A stretch of DNA of 64,000 nt from Kingella negevensis. Lineage in GTDB: Bacteria; Pseudomonadota; Gammaproteobacteria; Burkholderiales; Neisseriaceae. Of the stretch, positions 25,146-37,363 are shown in pieces. The notes under the pieces are model-generated. The model saw only the letters and a list, made by a program, of their open reading frames with translations, had not been told where the DNA came from and did no database searches. The DNA lies in contig NZ_CP123448.1 of assembly GCF_030177895.1 (NCBI RefSeq), forward strand, positions 1,178,001 through 1,242,000, in the 5' to 3' direction. Made by a program: the position numbers and the translations under genes. Positions within the stretch are counted from its first letter, which is position 1. Every line of letters starts with the position of its first letter.

Positions 25146-27254
25146 TTAAGATTTTTTAGGGAAAGTGAAATTAAAACGTGTGTATGAACCCGCGTGAGTT
25201 GAAACGCCAATTTTACCACCTAATGCTGAAATACGGTCTTTAATGATGTCCAAGCCAACACCGCGACCTGCATCTTCAGTTGATTTGTCTAAGGTAGAGA
25301 AACCAGGACTGAAAATCAATGCCAGCAAATCTTTGCTAGTCAAATTAGCTGCTTCAGCTTCTGTGCATTTACCCAAACGAACAGCTTTGGCGCGGATTGC
25401 TTCGTAATCCAAACCTTTACCGTCGTCTTCCAAAACCAAAGTGTATTGACCATCTTGTTCAGTCAATTCCATGCGAACATGGCCTGTTTGCAATTTACGT
25501 TTAGTTTGGCGCTCTTCAGGTGTTTCAATACCGTGAACAACTGCGTTACGCAACAATTGAACAGCGATTTCGCGAACAATTGAATCAGTATCTTCATCGT
25601 GTGTTTCTTCGATACCCACGTAGCTGAAATCCACATTTTTGTGATTACGTTCAGCCAATTCAGAAACGAATTTCGCGTAGTAGTTAGCCAAAGTGTGTTT
25701 TTCTTCTGCTGCACCTTGACCTGAAATCAATGGAGAGCTACCGCCCAAACGAGATTCCAAATCCTCAATGGTTTGAGTCAATTTCATCAACTCTTCCAAG
25801 TGAACGGCTAAACCCAAGAAGTGTTCACCAGACAAGGTGGCTACTTTACCCAAGCGGTTCAATTCGTTTTCCAAGTTTTCAGCCAATACGGTAAAACCGT
25901 GCAGTTTCAATGTAGAGGCTTCACCTTTCATACTGTGTACTTCACGGAAGATGGTGTCTACTTTACTGCGCAATTCTGCTTGGCGTTCACCAGGTGCTTT
26001 CAACGTGTTGTTGATGTTGGTGTTGCGACGTTTTACGTTGCGTACGAAATCATCAACCAAACGACGGTCAGCTTGCAAAATAGTACTCAACATTTCCAAT
26101 TGAACGTCATTTTGTTCACGTTCTTGTTCGATTTTTTGTTCCAGCAATACGGCGTTGGTTACGTCTGATACACCTACCAGCACGCGTGTAATTTCGCCTT
26201 CGGTATAAACTCGATTGAATTTAAAGTCTAAGTAACGGTGTTCGTTTTTAGATTGACCTGGCAATGTAACTGGCTGACGGTTCAATGGGTTCAAGCTGGC
26301 AATCAAACGTTCTTTTGTGCGTGGGTTATATAACTGACCGATGAATGCGTGTGTTGTATTCAAGTCTTCTTCAGTAATCAAGCCAGCCAAAACGTCCAAC
26401 AAGTTTTTACCACCCAAGTTGGTTTGACCTACCAAGTTTTCCAACTCTTTAGAATATTGCGAACCAATGTTCAAGTCACGGTCAAGCAGGAACAAACCTG
26501 TATTCACCGTATCCATGATTTCTGTGGTTTCACGACGTGCTGCTTCAGCCTCTTGGTCAGATGCCACCAATTTACGTATGAAGTAGAACAAGAATGCTAC
26601 CAAGTACAAAATCGCAGCCAACACGCCAACACCTTGTGCAGTTGTCAATGCGTTGTTGGCAGCGGCTGATGATTTTTCTGTTTCGGTATACAGCTCATTC
26701 ACGTTTTGTGTGATTGGCTCTTCCGCACTTTGTGCACGCAATACTGCCAAGTCCAATGGCGTTGAAGTAGCAGTTGGTGAAGTGGCTGTTTTCAGATAGT
26801 TATCAATATCTGCATTCAATGGATCATACGCCGCTTTAATGTTATTTAAGTGTTCTACATAATGACCACTCAAAGCATTAATTGTTACTGTAAAACCATC
26901 GCCCAGCGTATATTCACCACCATTACGCAAAGTTTCTTGAGATTTAATCACACGGCTTTGTGCATCTTTCAAGTTGTTCAATGTATTAGCAATGTGTGGA
27001 CTGTTCGGGTCTTCACCGTAAGACAGCTTTAATGCATAAAGTTGTTGCTGAATGGTTTTTACTGCCAATTGCAAATCATTTACCACCTCCGCAGTTTGCG
27101 TGTTAAGACGTGCGTTCCGCGCCAAGAAGATAGAGGCACCCAACATACCCACCAACAGGACCAAGAACACCGAAATAGAAATAATCAAGTCGCGATACCG
27201 CATAAATGCGGCATTTTTACTACTTGATTGCGCTGCTTTTTTATCTGCCGCCAT
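25146..27254 (-). CDS. Membrane CheA-like histidine kinase with HPt domain
   Basis: From ATG 27254 (MAADKKAAQSSSKNA, AAGGGAAAC upstream) the protein has 702 residues. Domains run in this order: membrane segment about 22-44; extracytoplasmic helical region 45-205; membrane segment about 208-227; PAS-like domain about 245-365; coiled coil 365-400; an HPt-type domain with the phospho-His in REVHSMKGEAS (His 440); and a CheA-type ATPase with QLLRNAVVHGIE (566-577), DDGKGLD (610-616) and GRGVGLDI (663-670). It lacks a CheW-like P5 domain, so it would not dock on MCP arrays and seems to sense through its own periplasmic part. cheY begins within 20 bp, and the stop precedes it closely. Confidence 0.8.
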   Translation of the reverse strand: MAADKKAAQSSSKNAAFMRYRDLIISISVFLVLLVGMLGASIFLARNARLNTQTAEVVNDLQLAVKTIQQQLYALKLSYGEDPNSPHIANTLNNLKDAQSRVIKSQETLRNGGEYTLGDGFTVTINALSGHYVEHLNNIKAAYDPLNADIDNYLKTATSPTATSTPLDLAVLRAQSAEEPITQNVNELYTETEKSSAAANNALTTAQGVGVLAAILYLVAFLFYFIRKLVASDQEAEAARRETTEIMDTVNTGLFLLDRDLNIGSQYSKELENLVGQTNLGGKNLLDVLAGLITEEDLNTTHAFIGQLYNPRTKERLIASLNPLNRQPVTLPGQSKNEHRYLDFKFNRVYTEGEITRVLVGVSDVTNAVLLEQKIEQEREQNDVQLEMLSTILQADRRLVDDFVRNVKRRNTNINNTLKAPGERQAELRSKVDTIFREVHSMKGEASTLKLHGFTVLAENLENELNRLGKVATLSGEHFLGLAVHLEELMKLTQTIEDLESRLGGSSPLISGQGAAEEKHTLANYYAKFVSELAERNHKNVDFSYVGIEETHDEDTDSIVREIAVQLLRNAVVHGIETPEERQTKRKLQTGHVRMELTEQDGQYTLVLEDDGKGLDYEAIRAKAVRLGKCTEAEAANLTSKDLLALIFSPGFSTLDKSTEDAGRGVGLDIIKDRISALGGKIGVSTHAGSYTRFNFTFPKKS

Positions 27255-27477
27255 AGTAGTTTCCCTTATTTTGATTGAAAAAACTTTAAAAATCTGATTT
27301 TTGAGCAAATAATTGCTTTTTGTCTCAAATTTTAAAGATACTTTAAAGACTTTATAATTATATGTTAAAACAAAAATATTCAAAACCGAATTTTGTAGCC
27401 TTTTGTTAATTTTACTTGCTGTTTAGCTTGCTTTGTTTACAAAATGCAACGCTTGTTCTACATATATTTATGGCATA

Positions 27478-27521
27478 TTTTTCAGGCTGCGATTTTAAAT
27501 AATCAATCGCAGCCTGAAAAA
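27478..27521 (-). terminator. Uptake-word hairpin after yebC
   Basis: TTTTTCAGGCTGCGATT and AATCGCAGCCTGAAAAA, 17-base arms, 11 bp downstream of the yebC stop on the minus strand. Confidence 0.7.
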
Positions 27522-27531
27522 ATATTATCGC

Positions 27532-28257
27532 TTATTCAAAATTCAAAATGGCAGACGTATAAACGTTTTGCACGTCATCTAAACTTTCTAAAGCGTCAAT
27601 CAGTTTTTGCATTTTTTCTGCTTCTGCGCCTTCTAACTCTGTAGTGTTTTGCGCGCGCATGGTAACGTCACCATCTTCTGATTTGAAGCCTACTTCTTCT
27701 AATGCGGCTTTGATTTGCGCCCAATCGGTTGGTGCAGTAATCACTTCAATAATACCTTCTTCGTCCACAATCACGTCTTCCGCGCCCGCTTCCAATGCAG
27801 CTTCCATTAAAGCGTCTTCATCTGCGTTGGCAAAAACCAAATAGCCTTGGTGCACGAAGTTGAATGCCACACAGCCGTCTGTGCCTAAGTTGCCACCGTT
27901 TTTGGTGAATGCATGGCGAACGTCTGCAACGGTGCGGGTTTTGTTGTCAGTCATGCAATCAACCATCACTGCTGCGCCGCCAATGCCGTAGCCTTCGTAA
28001 CGCAATTCGATGTATTCCACGCCTTCCAAGTTGCCTGTGCCTTTATCAATGGCGCGTTGCACATTGTCTTTTGGCATGTTATTGTCCCATGCTTTGTCCA
28101 TGGCTAAACGCAGGCGTGGGTTTGAGTTTGGGTCGCCGCCGCCCAATTTTGCGGCTACGGTGATTTCTTTAATCAATTTTGTGAAAATACGTCCGCGTTG
28201 GGCATCTACGCGTGCTTTTTTGTGTTGGATATTCGCCCACTTGCTATGACCTGCCAT
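27532..28257 (-). CDS. yebC: YebC/PmpR family protein (TACO1-like)
   Basis: The 241-residue protein starts [20 protein letters not shown], the invariant start of the family, and contains [17 protein letters not shown] and [20 protein letters not shown]. Members were first described as transcription regulators; recent work links them to relief of ribosome stalling. AGAGAC precedes the start. It is divergent from the atp operon, 260 bp away. Confidence 0.95.
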   Translation of the reverse strand: MAGHSKWANIQHKKARVDAQRGRIFTKLIKEITVAAKLGGGDPNSNPRLRLAMDKAWDNNMPKDNVQRAIDKGTGNLEGVEYIELRYEGYGIGGAAVMVDCMTDNKTRTVADVRHAFTKNGGNLGTDGCVAFNFVHQGYLVFANADEDALMEAALEAGAEDVIVDEEGIIEVITAPTDWAQIKAALEEVGFKSEDGDVTMRAQNTTELEGAEAEKMQKLIDALESLDDVQNVYTSAILNFE

Positions 28258-28423
28258 TGTGTCTCTCCGATAATTTGATAATGGGATTTGTTGCCTTTTC
28301 AGGCTGCATTTAAACGGGTAATTTTATCATATTTTGCTTGTGTTTTTTTCAGGCTGCCTGAAGAATGTGGATATTGCGTCAAATTTTTCGTGATTAATTT
28401 GTTTTTTGTAAGGCTTTATAGGC

Positions 28424-28429
28424 TATAAT
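28424..28429 (+). promoter_or_regulatory. Putative -10 element of the atp operon
   Basis: TATAAT in GGCTATAATACG, 89 bp before atpI. The -35 region is only T-rich (GTTTTTTG), so the match is partial. Confidence 0.45.
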
Positions 28430-28517
28430 ACGCGTGAATTTTTGATAAGAATTGTCAAATATATTTGCTTGACTGTTAGTTTTGCTTTATTTATATTGAC
28501 ATCCTTTTTCACGGTGA

Positions 28518-28877
28518 ATGAACGTGGGTGCAATTATTCGGTTTCAGTGGGTTGGTTTGGTGGTTTTGACTGCGATTTGCTGGACTTTGGTGGGTTTTCA
28601 GGCTGCGATTTCTTTGGCTTTGGGTGGGGTTTCTTATGCTGTGCCTAGCACTTTATCGGCATTAGTTTTAAAACTTTCGAGCAAACAAGCGCAATATGCG
28701 CCGCTTGGTTTTGTGATTTCGGAAGGTTTAAAAGTAATTCTGGCGTTGATTTTGATGACAGCTATTTTTGTCTTCTATAAAGAAATTCGTTTTATCCCTT
28801 ACTTATTGGGACTATTATTCGCCAGTCATTTTGTTTTTTTATTTTTTTTGAGAGTTCATCGTTATGGCAAGCAGTGA
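28518..28877 (+). CDS. atpI: ATP synthase protein I
   Basis: The 119-residue protein has four short hydrophobic segments (about 8-28, 30-50, 65-87, 92-110) and sits first in the atp operon. This position and the layout IRFQWVGLVVLTAICWTL fit AtpI, an assembly factor for the c-ring. It overlaps the atpB start by 14 bp. An uptake word encodes FQAAIS. Confidence 0.8.
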   Translation: MNVGAIIRFQWVGLVVLTAICWTLVGFQAAISLALGGVSYAVPSTLSALVLKLSSKQAQYAPLGFVISEGLKVILALILMTAIFVFYKEIRFIPYLLGLLFASHFVFLFFLRVHRYGKQ

Positions 28878-29754
28878 AGCATTAACACCCGCCGCGTATA
28901 TCAAACACCACTTGCAAAGTTTGACAAGTTTGTCTGATGTTACCGAAGGTCAGGGCTTACAAAATATCGCGGATTTTTCTTTTGTGAATTTAGATGCGAT
29001 TTTTTATGGGGTATTACTGGGCGTGGTGGTTTGTTATGTTCTGCGTCAGGCGGCATTGAAGGCAACTTCTGGCGTTCCTGGCCGTTTTCAGGCTGCAGTT
29101 GAATTGCTGTTTGAATTTGTGGACGATATGTGTAAAAGCATTATTCACAATGAGCAATCTCGCAAAGTGATTGCGCCTGTTGGCTTGACGATTTTTACAT
29201 GGGTTTTAGCGATGAATGCCATGGATATGTTGCCTGTGGACTTCTTGCCACGTGTGTTCCAAGGGATGACGGGTGAACACCATGCCTTGATGCGTGTTGT
29301 GCCAACAGCTGATTTGAATACCGGCTTGGCTTTGGCTTCTGGCGTATTGCTTTTGTGTTTCTACTACAACATCAAAATCAAAGGCTTGGGCGGCTGGAGT
29401 CATGAGTTAATCTCTGCGCCATTTGGTACTTCTAATCTGTACGCAAAAATTGTTTTGATGCCAATTAACTTTGCGATGAATGTGTTGGAGTTTTTCTCTA
29501 AAACAGTTTCGCATGGTATGCGGTTGTTTGGTAATATGTATGCAGGTGAATTGGTGTTCTTGCTGATTGCGTTGCTGGGCGGTGCTTGGGCAAGCTCTGG
29601 CAGCGTTAGTCTTTTAGACCCTATTTTATTTGTATTCCATATTTTGGCCGGTTTAGCGTGGGCAATTTTCCATATTTTGGTTATTACATTGCAGGCGTTT
29701 ATTTTCATGGCTTTGACCTTTGTTTACCTGGGTCAGGCACATGACCATCACTAA
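28864..29754 (+). CDS. atpB: F-type ATP synthase subunit a
   Basis: The 296-residue membrane protein carries the proton-channel helix with the essential Arg (HGMRLFGNMYAGEL) and the last helix with FVYLGQAHDHH. It forms the stationary half-channels next to the c-ring. The start overlaps atpI, suggesting translational coupling. An uptake word at about 29088 encodes RFQAAVE. Confidence 0.97.
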   Translation: MASSEALTPAAYIKHHLQSLTSLSDVTEGQGLQNIADFSFVNLDAIFYGVLLGVVVCYVLRQAALKATSGVPGRFQAAVELLFEFVDDMCKSIIHNEQSRKVIAPVGLTIFTWVLAMNAMDMLPVDFLPRVFQGMTGEHHALMRVVPTADLNTGLALASGVLLLCFYYNIKIKGLGGWSHELISAPFGTSNLYAKIVLMPINFAMNVLEFFSKTVSHGMRLFGNMYAGELVFLLIALLGGAWASSGSVSLLDPILFVFHILAGLAWAIFHILVITLQAFIFMALTFVYLGQAHDHH

Positions 29755-29785
29755 GTTTTTTGTTGTTTCTTTCCTTTCTTTTTAA

Positions 29786-30037
<252 letters not shown>

Positions 30038-30088
30038 TTTTAAGCTCTTCCGTTTTGTTTGATTAACCCCTATACGAGGGCAGGTAAA

Positions 30089-30559
30089 GTGAATTTAAAT
30101 GCAACCTTAATTGCACAACTTATCGTGTTCCTTGGCTTATGTGCTTTCACTATTAAATATGTGTGGCCGCCTATTGCCAAGGCTTTAGATGAGCGTGCAA
30201 ATAAAATCGCTGAAGGCTTGGCTGCTGCTGAACGTGGCAAAAGCGATTTTGAACAAGCCGAAAAGAAAGTTGCAGAACTCTTGACCGAAGGTCGCAATCA
30301 AGTTGCAGAGATGGTGGCTAACGCAGAAAAACGTGCTGCTCAAATTGTAGAGGACGCTAAAGTTCAGGCTGCAAACGAGGCTGCTCGTATTACAGCACAA
30401 GCAAAAGCTGACGCTGAACAAGAAATGGGTCGCGCACGCGAGGCTTTGCGTGAACAAGTGGCTATTTTGGCAGTGAAAGGTGCTGAATCTATTTTGCGTA
30501 GCGAAATCAATGAGAAACAGCATGCTAAGATGTTAGGTGCCTTGAAACAGGAGCTGTAA
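30089..30559 (+). CDS. atpF: F-type ATP synthase subunit b
   Basis: The GTG at 30089 ([20 protein letters not shown]) is preferred over ATG 30059: it lies behind GAGGGCAGG and gives the typical 156-residue protein. One membrane segment at about 5-25 is followed by a long coiled coil that forms the peripheral stalk and binds delta. Confidence 0.95.
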   Translation: MNLNATLIAQLIVFLGLCAFTIKYVWPPIAKALDERANKIAEGLAAAERGKSDFEQAEKKVAELLTEGRNQVAEMVANAEKRAAQIVEDAKVQAANEAARITAQAKADAEQEMGRAREALREQVAILAVKGAESILRSEINEKQHAKMLGALKQEL

Positions 30560-30563
30560 TCTT

Positions 30564-31112
30564 ATGATAGAGTTCGCAACCGTTGCTCGTCCTTATGCCA
30601 AAGCTATTTTTGAGTTGGCAACTGAAAAAGGAGTGGCGCAAAGTTGGTCTGAAGGGCTTAAACAACTGGCTTGGCTGGTTCAACAACCTCAAGTAGTTTC
30701 TATTATTAATCAAGTTGATATAGATTCTGTAAAAAAAGCGAGTGAATTGCTGCGCTTGTTGAAAGATGTTGAAGTGGCAAAATCAGCTGAATTCAAAAAT
30801 TTTGTGAGTATTGTCGCAACGGAAAAACGCTTGCTGACATTGCCAAATATTTTTGAATTGTATGAAGAAATGGTTTTGGCGAGCCAAAATGCTCAAAAAG
30901 CTATTATTTATACGGCTTATCCAGTTGCAAGCGAAGGTCAGCATGCCAAAATCATTAGTGATTTAGAGCAGCATTTTCATGTTAGTCTACAAGCTACTTT
31001 TATTACAGAGCCAGAATTGATTGGCGGCATTAAAGTAGTTGTAGGCGACAAAGTTTTAGATTTGTCGGTGCAAGGTAAATTAAAAAACTTGTATACGACT
31101 CTGACAAATTAG
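30564..31112 (+). CDS. atpH: F-type ATP synthase subunit delta
   Basis: The 182-residue protein begins MIEFATVARPYAKAIFELA and ends with the conserved PELIGGIKVVVGDKVLDLSV region that contacts subunit b. It links the stalk to the top of F1. It ends in TAG ten bases before atpA, which shows TAG acting as a true stop. Confidence 0.95.
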   Translation: MIEFATVARPYAKAIFELATEKGVAQSWSEGLKQLAWLVQQPQVVSIINQVDIDSVKKASELLRLLKDVEVAKSAEFKNFVSIVATEKRLLTLPNIFELYEEMVLASQNAQKAIIYTAYPVASEGQHAKIISDLEQHFHVSLQATFITEPELIGGIKVVVGDKVLDLSVQGKLKNLYTTLTN

Positions 31113-31121
31113 GAGCGTTTC

Positions 31122-32669
31122 ATGCAGATTAATCCTGCTGAAATCAGCGAGTTGCTGAAAGCTAAGATTGAAAAATTGAATACTCGTCAAGAAAACCACA
31201 CTCGCGGTACAGTGATTTCTGTAACAGATGGTATCGTTCGTGTTTATGGTTTGTCTGACGTAATGCAAGGGGAAATGTTAGAGTTCCCTGGCAATGTTTT
31301 TGGTCTGGCAATGAACTTGGAACGCGATTCTGTTGGTGCGGTTGTGCTGGGTGAATACGAGCACATCAAAGAAGGCGACGAAGTGAAATGTACGGGTCGC
31401 ATTTTGGAAGTGCCAACTGGTCGTGAATTAGTTGGGCGTGTGGTGAATGCATTGGGTCAGCCTATTGATGGTAAAGGTCCTATCAATGCAGCAAGCACTG
31501 CACCGATTGAAAAAATCGCTCCAGGTGTGATTGCACGTAAATCTGTTGACCAACCTATGCAAACAGGTTTGAAAGCAATTGACTCTATGGTGCCGATTGG
31601 TCGTGGTCAGCGTGAGTTGATTATTGGTGACCGTCAAACAGGTAAAACAGCCGTTGCTTTGGACGCGATTGTGAACCAAAAAGGTACAGGCGTTATCTGT
31701 ATTTATGTGGCAATCGGTCAAAAAGCGTCTTCTATTGCGAACGTGGTTCGTCAATTAGAAGCACAAGGCGCAATGGAACACACCATTATTGTGGCAGCCA
31801 CTGCTTCTGAAGCAGCTGCATTGCAATACATTGCACCATATTCAGGCTGCACAATGGGCGAATTCTTCCGCGACCGCGGTGAAGATGCTCTGATTATTTA
31901 TGATGACTTGTCTAAACAAGCCGTTGCGTATCGTCAAATTTCATTGTTGTTGCGTCGTCCACCTGGTCGTGAAGCATATCCAGGCGACGTGTTCTACTTG
32001 CACTCTCGCTTGTTGGAACGTGCAGCGCGTATCAATGCTAATGAAGTTGAAAAACTGACTAACGGCGAAGTGAAAGGCAAAACAGGCTCTTTAACTGCCT
32101 TGCCAATCATTGAAACGCAAGCAGGCGACGTATCTGCATTCGTACCAACCAACGTAATTTCTATTACAGACGGTCAAATTTTCTTGGAAACTGACTTGTT
32201 TAACTCAGGTATTCGTCCAGCGATTAACGCAGGTATTTCTGTGTCTCGCGTGGGTGGTGCTGCACAAACTAAAGTTATCAAAAAATTGGGCGGTGGTATT
32301 CGTTTGGCTTTGGCTCAATATCGTGAATTGGCAGCATTTGCACAGTTCGCATCAGACTTAGACGATGCAACACGTAAACAACTACAACACGGTGAAGTAG
32401 TTACTGAATTGATGAAACAAAAACAATTCAGCACTCTGAGCGTTGCTGAAATGGCTTTGACATTGTGGGCGATTAACAACAACTCTTACTCAGATGTACC
32501 AGTGGCAAAAGCATTGGCATTTGAAGCAGAATTTTTGAACTACGTTCGCACGCAACACCCTGATACATTGAGCGAAGTAAACCAATCAGGTGCTTTGTCT
32601 GATGAAACAGAACAAGTGTGGAAAAAAGCCATTGAATCCTTTAAGACTTCGTATAACTACGCTGCTTAA
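31122..32669 (+). CDS. atpA: F-type ATP synthase subunit alpha
   Basis: The 515-residue regulatory subunit starts [19 protein letters not shown] and contains the P-loop GDRQTGKT (about 169-176) and the VSRVGGAAQ signature. It forms the F1 hexamer with beta. An uptake word near 31841 encodes SGC in a region that is otherwise highly conserved. Confidence 0.98.
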   Translation: MQINPAEISELLKAKIEKLNTRQENHTRGTVISVTDGIVRVYGLSDVMQGEMLEFPGNVFGLAMNLERDSVGAVVLGEYEHIKEGDEVKCTGRILEVPTGRELVGRVVNALGQPIDGKGPINAASTAPIEKIAPGVIARKSVDQPMQTGLKAIDSMVPIGRGQRELIIGDRQTGKTAVALDAIVNQKGTGVICIYVAIGQKASSIANVVRQLEAQGAMEHTIIVAATASEAAALQYIAPYSGCTMGEFFRDRGEDALIIYDDLSKQAVAYRQISLLLRRPPGREAYPGDVFYLHSRLLERAARINANEVEKLTNGEVKGKTGSLTALPIIETQAGDVSAFVPTNVISITDGQIFLETDLFNSGIRPAINAGISVSRVGGAAQTKVIKKLGGGIRLALAQYRELAAFAQFASDLDDATRKQLQHGEVVTELMKQKQFSTLSVAEMALTLWAINNNSYSDVPVAKALAFEAEFLNYVRTQHPDTLSEVNQSGALSDETEQVWKKAIESFKTSYNYAA

Positions 32670-32694
32670 AGATTAGTTTATAAGGAGTCTTAAA

Positions 32695-33567
32695 ATGGCA
32701 GTAGGAAAAGAGATTCTTACCAAAATTCGTAGTGTGCAAAATACCCAAAAAATCACCAAAGCGATGCAAATGGTATCAACCTCTAAAATGCGCAAGACTC
32801 AAGAACGGATGCGCTTGGCGCGACCTTATGCCGACAAAGTTCGGTTGGTTATGAACCGCTTAGCGCAAACGCATACTGACCACGGCATTAAATTGCTGGA
32901 GCAGCATGAAACCAAAAATCGCGTTGGATTTATTTTAATCACAACTGATAAAGGTTTGTGCGGTGGTTTGAATGCAAACGTGCTAAAAAAATTCTTCGCG
33001 CAAGTGCAAGAATACCAATCTCAAGGTATTGAAGTTGATGTCGTTTGTTTTGGTAGCAAGGGTTTATTAGCTTGCCAACGAGTTGGGCTGAATGTTGTAG
33101 CCAGCGTAACCAATTTGGGCGACACGCCTAAAATGGAAGTGCTGCTCGGTGCATTAACCGAAGTTTTCCAACGCTATGAAAAACGCGAGTTAGATACCAT
33201 TCACTTGGTTAGTTCACGTTTTATCAACACCATGAAACAAGAGCCGTGTTCTGAAATTCTGTTGCCAATTGGCGAAGAAGTTTTGAATGAAGACGATGAA
33301 GCTCACTATAGCTGGGATTACACTTATGAACCTAGCCCTGTTGCCGTGTTGGAATACTTATTGCGCCGCTATCTAGAATCTGTTGTTTATCAAGCATTAA
33401 GCGAAAATATGGCTGCCGAACAAGCAGCGCGTATGGTTGCCATGAAAGCAGCAACAGATAACGCAGGTAGTGCAATTAAAGAATTGCGTTTGGTTTACAA
33501 CAAATCACGTCAAGCAGCCATTACGACAGAATTAACTGAAATTGTGGCAGGTGCGGCTGCTGTATAA
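32695..33567 (+). CDS. atpG: F-type ATP synthase subunit gamma
   Basis: The 290-residue rotor subunit has the N-terminal helix KEILTKIRSVQNTQKITKAM and the C-terminal helix MKAATDNAGSAIKELRLVYN. GGAG at 32682-32685 precedes the start. It turns inside the alpha-beta ring. Confidence 0.97.
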   Translation: MAVGKEILTKIRSVQNTQKITKAMQMVSTSKMRKTQERMRLARPYADKVRLVMNRLAQTHTDHGIKLLEQHETKNRVGFILITTDKGLCGGLNANVLKKFFAQVQEYQSQGIEVDVVCFGSKGLLACQRVGLNVVASVTNLGDTPKMEVLLGALTEVFQRYEKRELDTIHLVSSRFINTMKQEPCSEILLPIGEEVLNEDDEAHYSWDYTYEPSPVAVLEYLLRRYLESVVYQALSENMAAEQAARMVAMKAATDNAGSAIKELRLVYNKSRQAAITTELTEIVAGAAAV

Positions 33568-33594
33568 AAAGCAGCCTGAACAAATTAGAGTTAG

Positions 33595-35001
<1,407 letters not shown>

Positions 35002-35011
35002 GGAGATAGGC

Positions 35012-35434
35012 ATGAGTGTCATGCACGTTGAAGTAGTGAGTGGCGAAGAGAATATTTATTCAGGTAAAGCCAGCTTTGTGGTTGTTCCAACCGTAGCTGG
35101 CGAACTGGGTATTTTCCCTCGCCATGAACCAATCATGAGTTTGGTTCGACCAGGTGCATTGCGTTTAACCGTGCCTAATTCTCAGGAAGAAGTCTTGGTT
35201 GCAGTATCGGGCGGTGTGCTGGAAGTGCAGCCTGATAAAATCACGGTTTTAGCCGATGTTGCTATTCGCAGCGCAGAAATGGACGCAGCGCGTGCTGAAG
35301 AAGCGAAACGTGCCGCAGAAAATAATCTGTCGCAAGCGAAAGACGGCGAAGCAAAAGCAAAAGCCCAAGCTGCATTAGCAGCGGCAATTGCAGAGCTGAA
35401 AACATTGGATTACTTGCGTAATCGCAAAAAATAA
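35012..35434 (+). CDS. atpC: F-type ATP synthase subunit epsilon
   Basis: The 140-residue protein has the N-terminal beta sandwich (HVEVVSGEENIYSG, GELGIFPRHEP) and a C-terminal helical pair, full length for the family. AAGGAGATAGGC precedes the ATG. It ends the operon and is followed by a terminator. Confidence 0.97.
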   Translation: MSVMHVEVVSGEENIYSGKASFVVVPTVAGELGIFPRHEPIMSLVRPGALRLTVPNSQEEVLVAVSGGVLEVQPDKITVLADVAIRSAEMDAARAEEAKRAAENNLSQAKDGEAKAKAQAALAAAIAELKTLDYLRNRKK

Positions 35435-35442
35435 GCAGTCTA

Positions 35443-35478
35443 AAAAGCAGCCTGAAAATATTTTTTCAGGCTGCTTTT
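35443..35478. terminator. Uptake-word hairpin ending the atp operon
   Basis: AAAAGCAGCCTGAAAA pairs with TTTTCAGGCTGCTTTT. It lies between converging atpC and slyX and can serve both. Confidence 0.8.
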
Positions 35479-35481
35479 GTT

Positions 35482-35700
35482 TTAATAATGCGGTGGTACT
35501 TCATCAGCCAAACTGTATGGCTTGCTGTTTGCACTTTCAGATTGCTGCTGCATTTTATTGTATAACACGCGAAGCTGCGCTTGCTGCAAATCCAGCGCGT
35601 CTTGCATTTTGGCAACAGTATCATTTAATGATTGCAACAGTTCATCTTGCAACGCTACACGGATTTCTAATTCAATTATTCGGTCTTCAAGTTCGTTCAT
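35482..35700 (-). CDS. slyX: SlyX family protein
   Basis: The 72-residue protein is one coiled coil (LEDRIIELEIRVALQDELLQ) with the family's C-terminal PPHY. Its function is unknown. It starts 18 bp from an uptake word and is monocistronic. Confidence 0.85.
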   Translation of the reverse strand: MNELEDRIIELEIRVALQDELLQSLNDTVAKMQDALDLQQAQLRVLYNKMQQQSESANSKPYSLADEVPPHY

Positions 35701-35768
35701 TTTGATGTTCTCATAAAATTTCAGGCTGCCTGAATATAATCAAGCAACCTGAAATTATAGCGGATTAT

Positions 35769-37151
35769 TTACAAAACTAACGATGCAATCCAACCCGCAA
35801 TAAACAGCGGAATATTGTAGTGCAAGAAAGTTGGGATTACGCTATCGCGCATGTGGTCGTGTTGACCGTCCACATTCAAGCCCATTGTTGGACCTAATGT
35901 AGAGTCAGACGCTGGCGAACCTGCATCGCCCAATGCACCTGCTGTACCGATAATCGCCACAGTTGCCAAAGGCGAAAAACCTAAGCCCACGCACAATGGC
36001 ACATAAATCGCAGTAATAATCGGCAAAGTGGAGAACGAACTACCAATCCCCATAGTTACCAACAAACCAACCATCAACATGGCAAATGCTGCCGCCGCTT
36101 TGCTACCCGCAAACATAGATGCGCTCGCTTCAACCAATGGCTGAATTTGGTTGGTCGCTTTCATCACTTCCGCGAAACCTTGTGCTGCAATCATGATAAA
36201 GCCCACCATCGCCATCATTTGAATACCTTTGTTGAACACACTATCTGCGTCCGAACGGCGAACCACGCCCAACATCATAAACACTGAAAAGCCCAACAAA
36301 GCACCCAACATCAACGCGTCGCTGTAAATCAACTGAATGGCAAAGCAAGCCAAAATCGCCACGCCCGCCACCACGCTGCGGTAGGTAGAAACTTCAGGTG
36401 TTTTTGCGGCAGAAGTTTCATTGTCAGTATCCACTTGTCTATCTTGATAAATGCGCGGTTTGCGATAGTGAACAAATGCCAGCAGCAAGCCTGTAAGCAT
36501 ACCCAAAGCAGGAATTGCCATAGCTTGCATAATATTGATGTTTTTCACGTCCAAGCCAGCTTTAGCAATGTTTGCCAACAAAATTTCATTCAAGAAAATC
36601 GCACCGAAACCGTATGGCAAAAACATATAAGTGGTGGTTAAACCAAACGTCATCACGCAAGCCAGCAAACGGCGGTCGATTTGCAAACGGTTAAACATCA
36701 TCAACAATGGCGGTACAATCATTGGAATAAACGCAATGTGAATTGGCACAATGTTTTGGCTCATAATGCCCATTGCCAACACACCTAGCAACAAGCTCCA
36801 TTTAACTGCATTCACACCAGACGGAATCACATCTTTGCGACCTTGCGCATCAATTTTGCGAATCACTGCACCTGCCACTTGGTGTGGTAAACCAGAGTGA
36901 GAAATCGCCATCGCAAACGCGCCCAGCATCGCATACGACAAGGCAATCCCTGCACCATTTTGCAGACCAGATTGAAAATGCGACATCACGCCTTTTTGTG
37001 TAACCGTACCCGCTGCATCCACAATATCCGTTAAAGGCAAGCCTGCCGACAAACCGCCAGCAAATGCCCCAATTACCAAACTCAAAACAACGTGAACCCG
37101 CGATACCGATAAAACCAGCATCACAATCACGCCTATCATGACAGCATTCAT
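35769..37151 (-). CDS. Na+/H+ antiporter family transporter (YuiF-like)
   Basis: The 460-residue protein has about 11-12 membrane segments spread over its length and no soluble domain. Motifs include the internal repeat of NGAGIALSYAMLGAFAMAIS and GTAGALGDAGSPASDSTLGP with conserved acidic residues. This family is listed as sodium/proton antiporter or amino-acid permease (YuiF, NhaC-like superfamily). Substrate is unproven. GGAAA precedes ATG 37151. The upstream gap (37152-37363) is AT-rich with repeated ATTAACATAAATTAACA. Confidence 0.8.
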   Translation of the reverse strand: MNAVMIGVIVMLVLSVSRVHVVLSLVIGAFAGGLSAGLPLTDIVDAAGTVTQKGVMSHFQSGLQNGAGIALSYAMLGAFAMAISHSGLPHQVAGAVIRKIDAQGRKDVIPSGVNAVKWSLLLGVLAMGIMSQNIVPIHIAFIPMIVPPLLMMFNRLQIDRRLLACVMTFGLTTTYMFLPYGFGAIFLNEILLANIAKAGLDVKNINIMQAMAIPALGMLTGLLLAFVHYRKPRIYQDRQVDTDNETSAAKTPEVSTYRSVVAGVAILACFAIQLIYSDALMLGALLGFSVFMMLGVVRRSDADSVFNKGIQMMAMVGFIMIAAQGFAEVMKATNQIQPLVEASASMFAGSKAAAAFAMLMVGLLVTMGIGSSFSTLPIITAIYVPLCVGLGFSPLATVAIIGTAGALGDAGSPASDSTLGPTMGLNVDGQHDHMRDSVIPTFLHYNIPLFIAGWIASLVL

Positions 37152-37363
37152 AGCTTTTTCCTTTCTTATTTTTCAGGCTGCGTTTTGCAACCCATGTATG
37201 TTAATTTATTTTAATATATGAAACATTTTACAACAAAATAACATCATAAATTAACATAAATTAACAACTCAATAGTAAACTTCATTTTCAGGCTGCATTT
37301 ATTAGAATATTTCTTGCTAATTTATCAATTTCGCGCAATAAAATTATTCGCAGCCTGAAAAAA

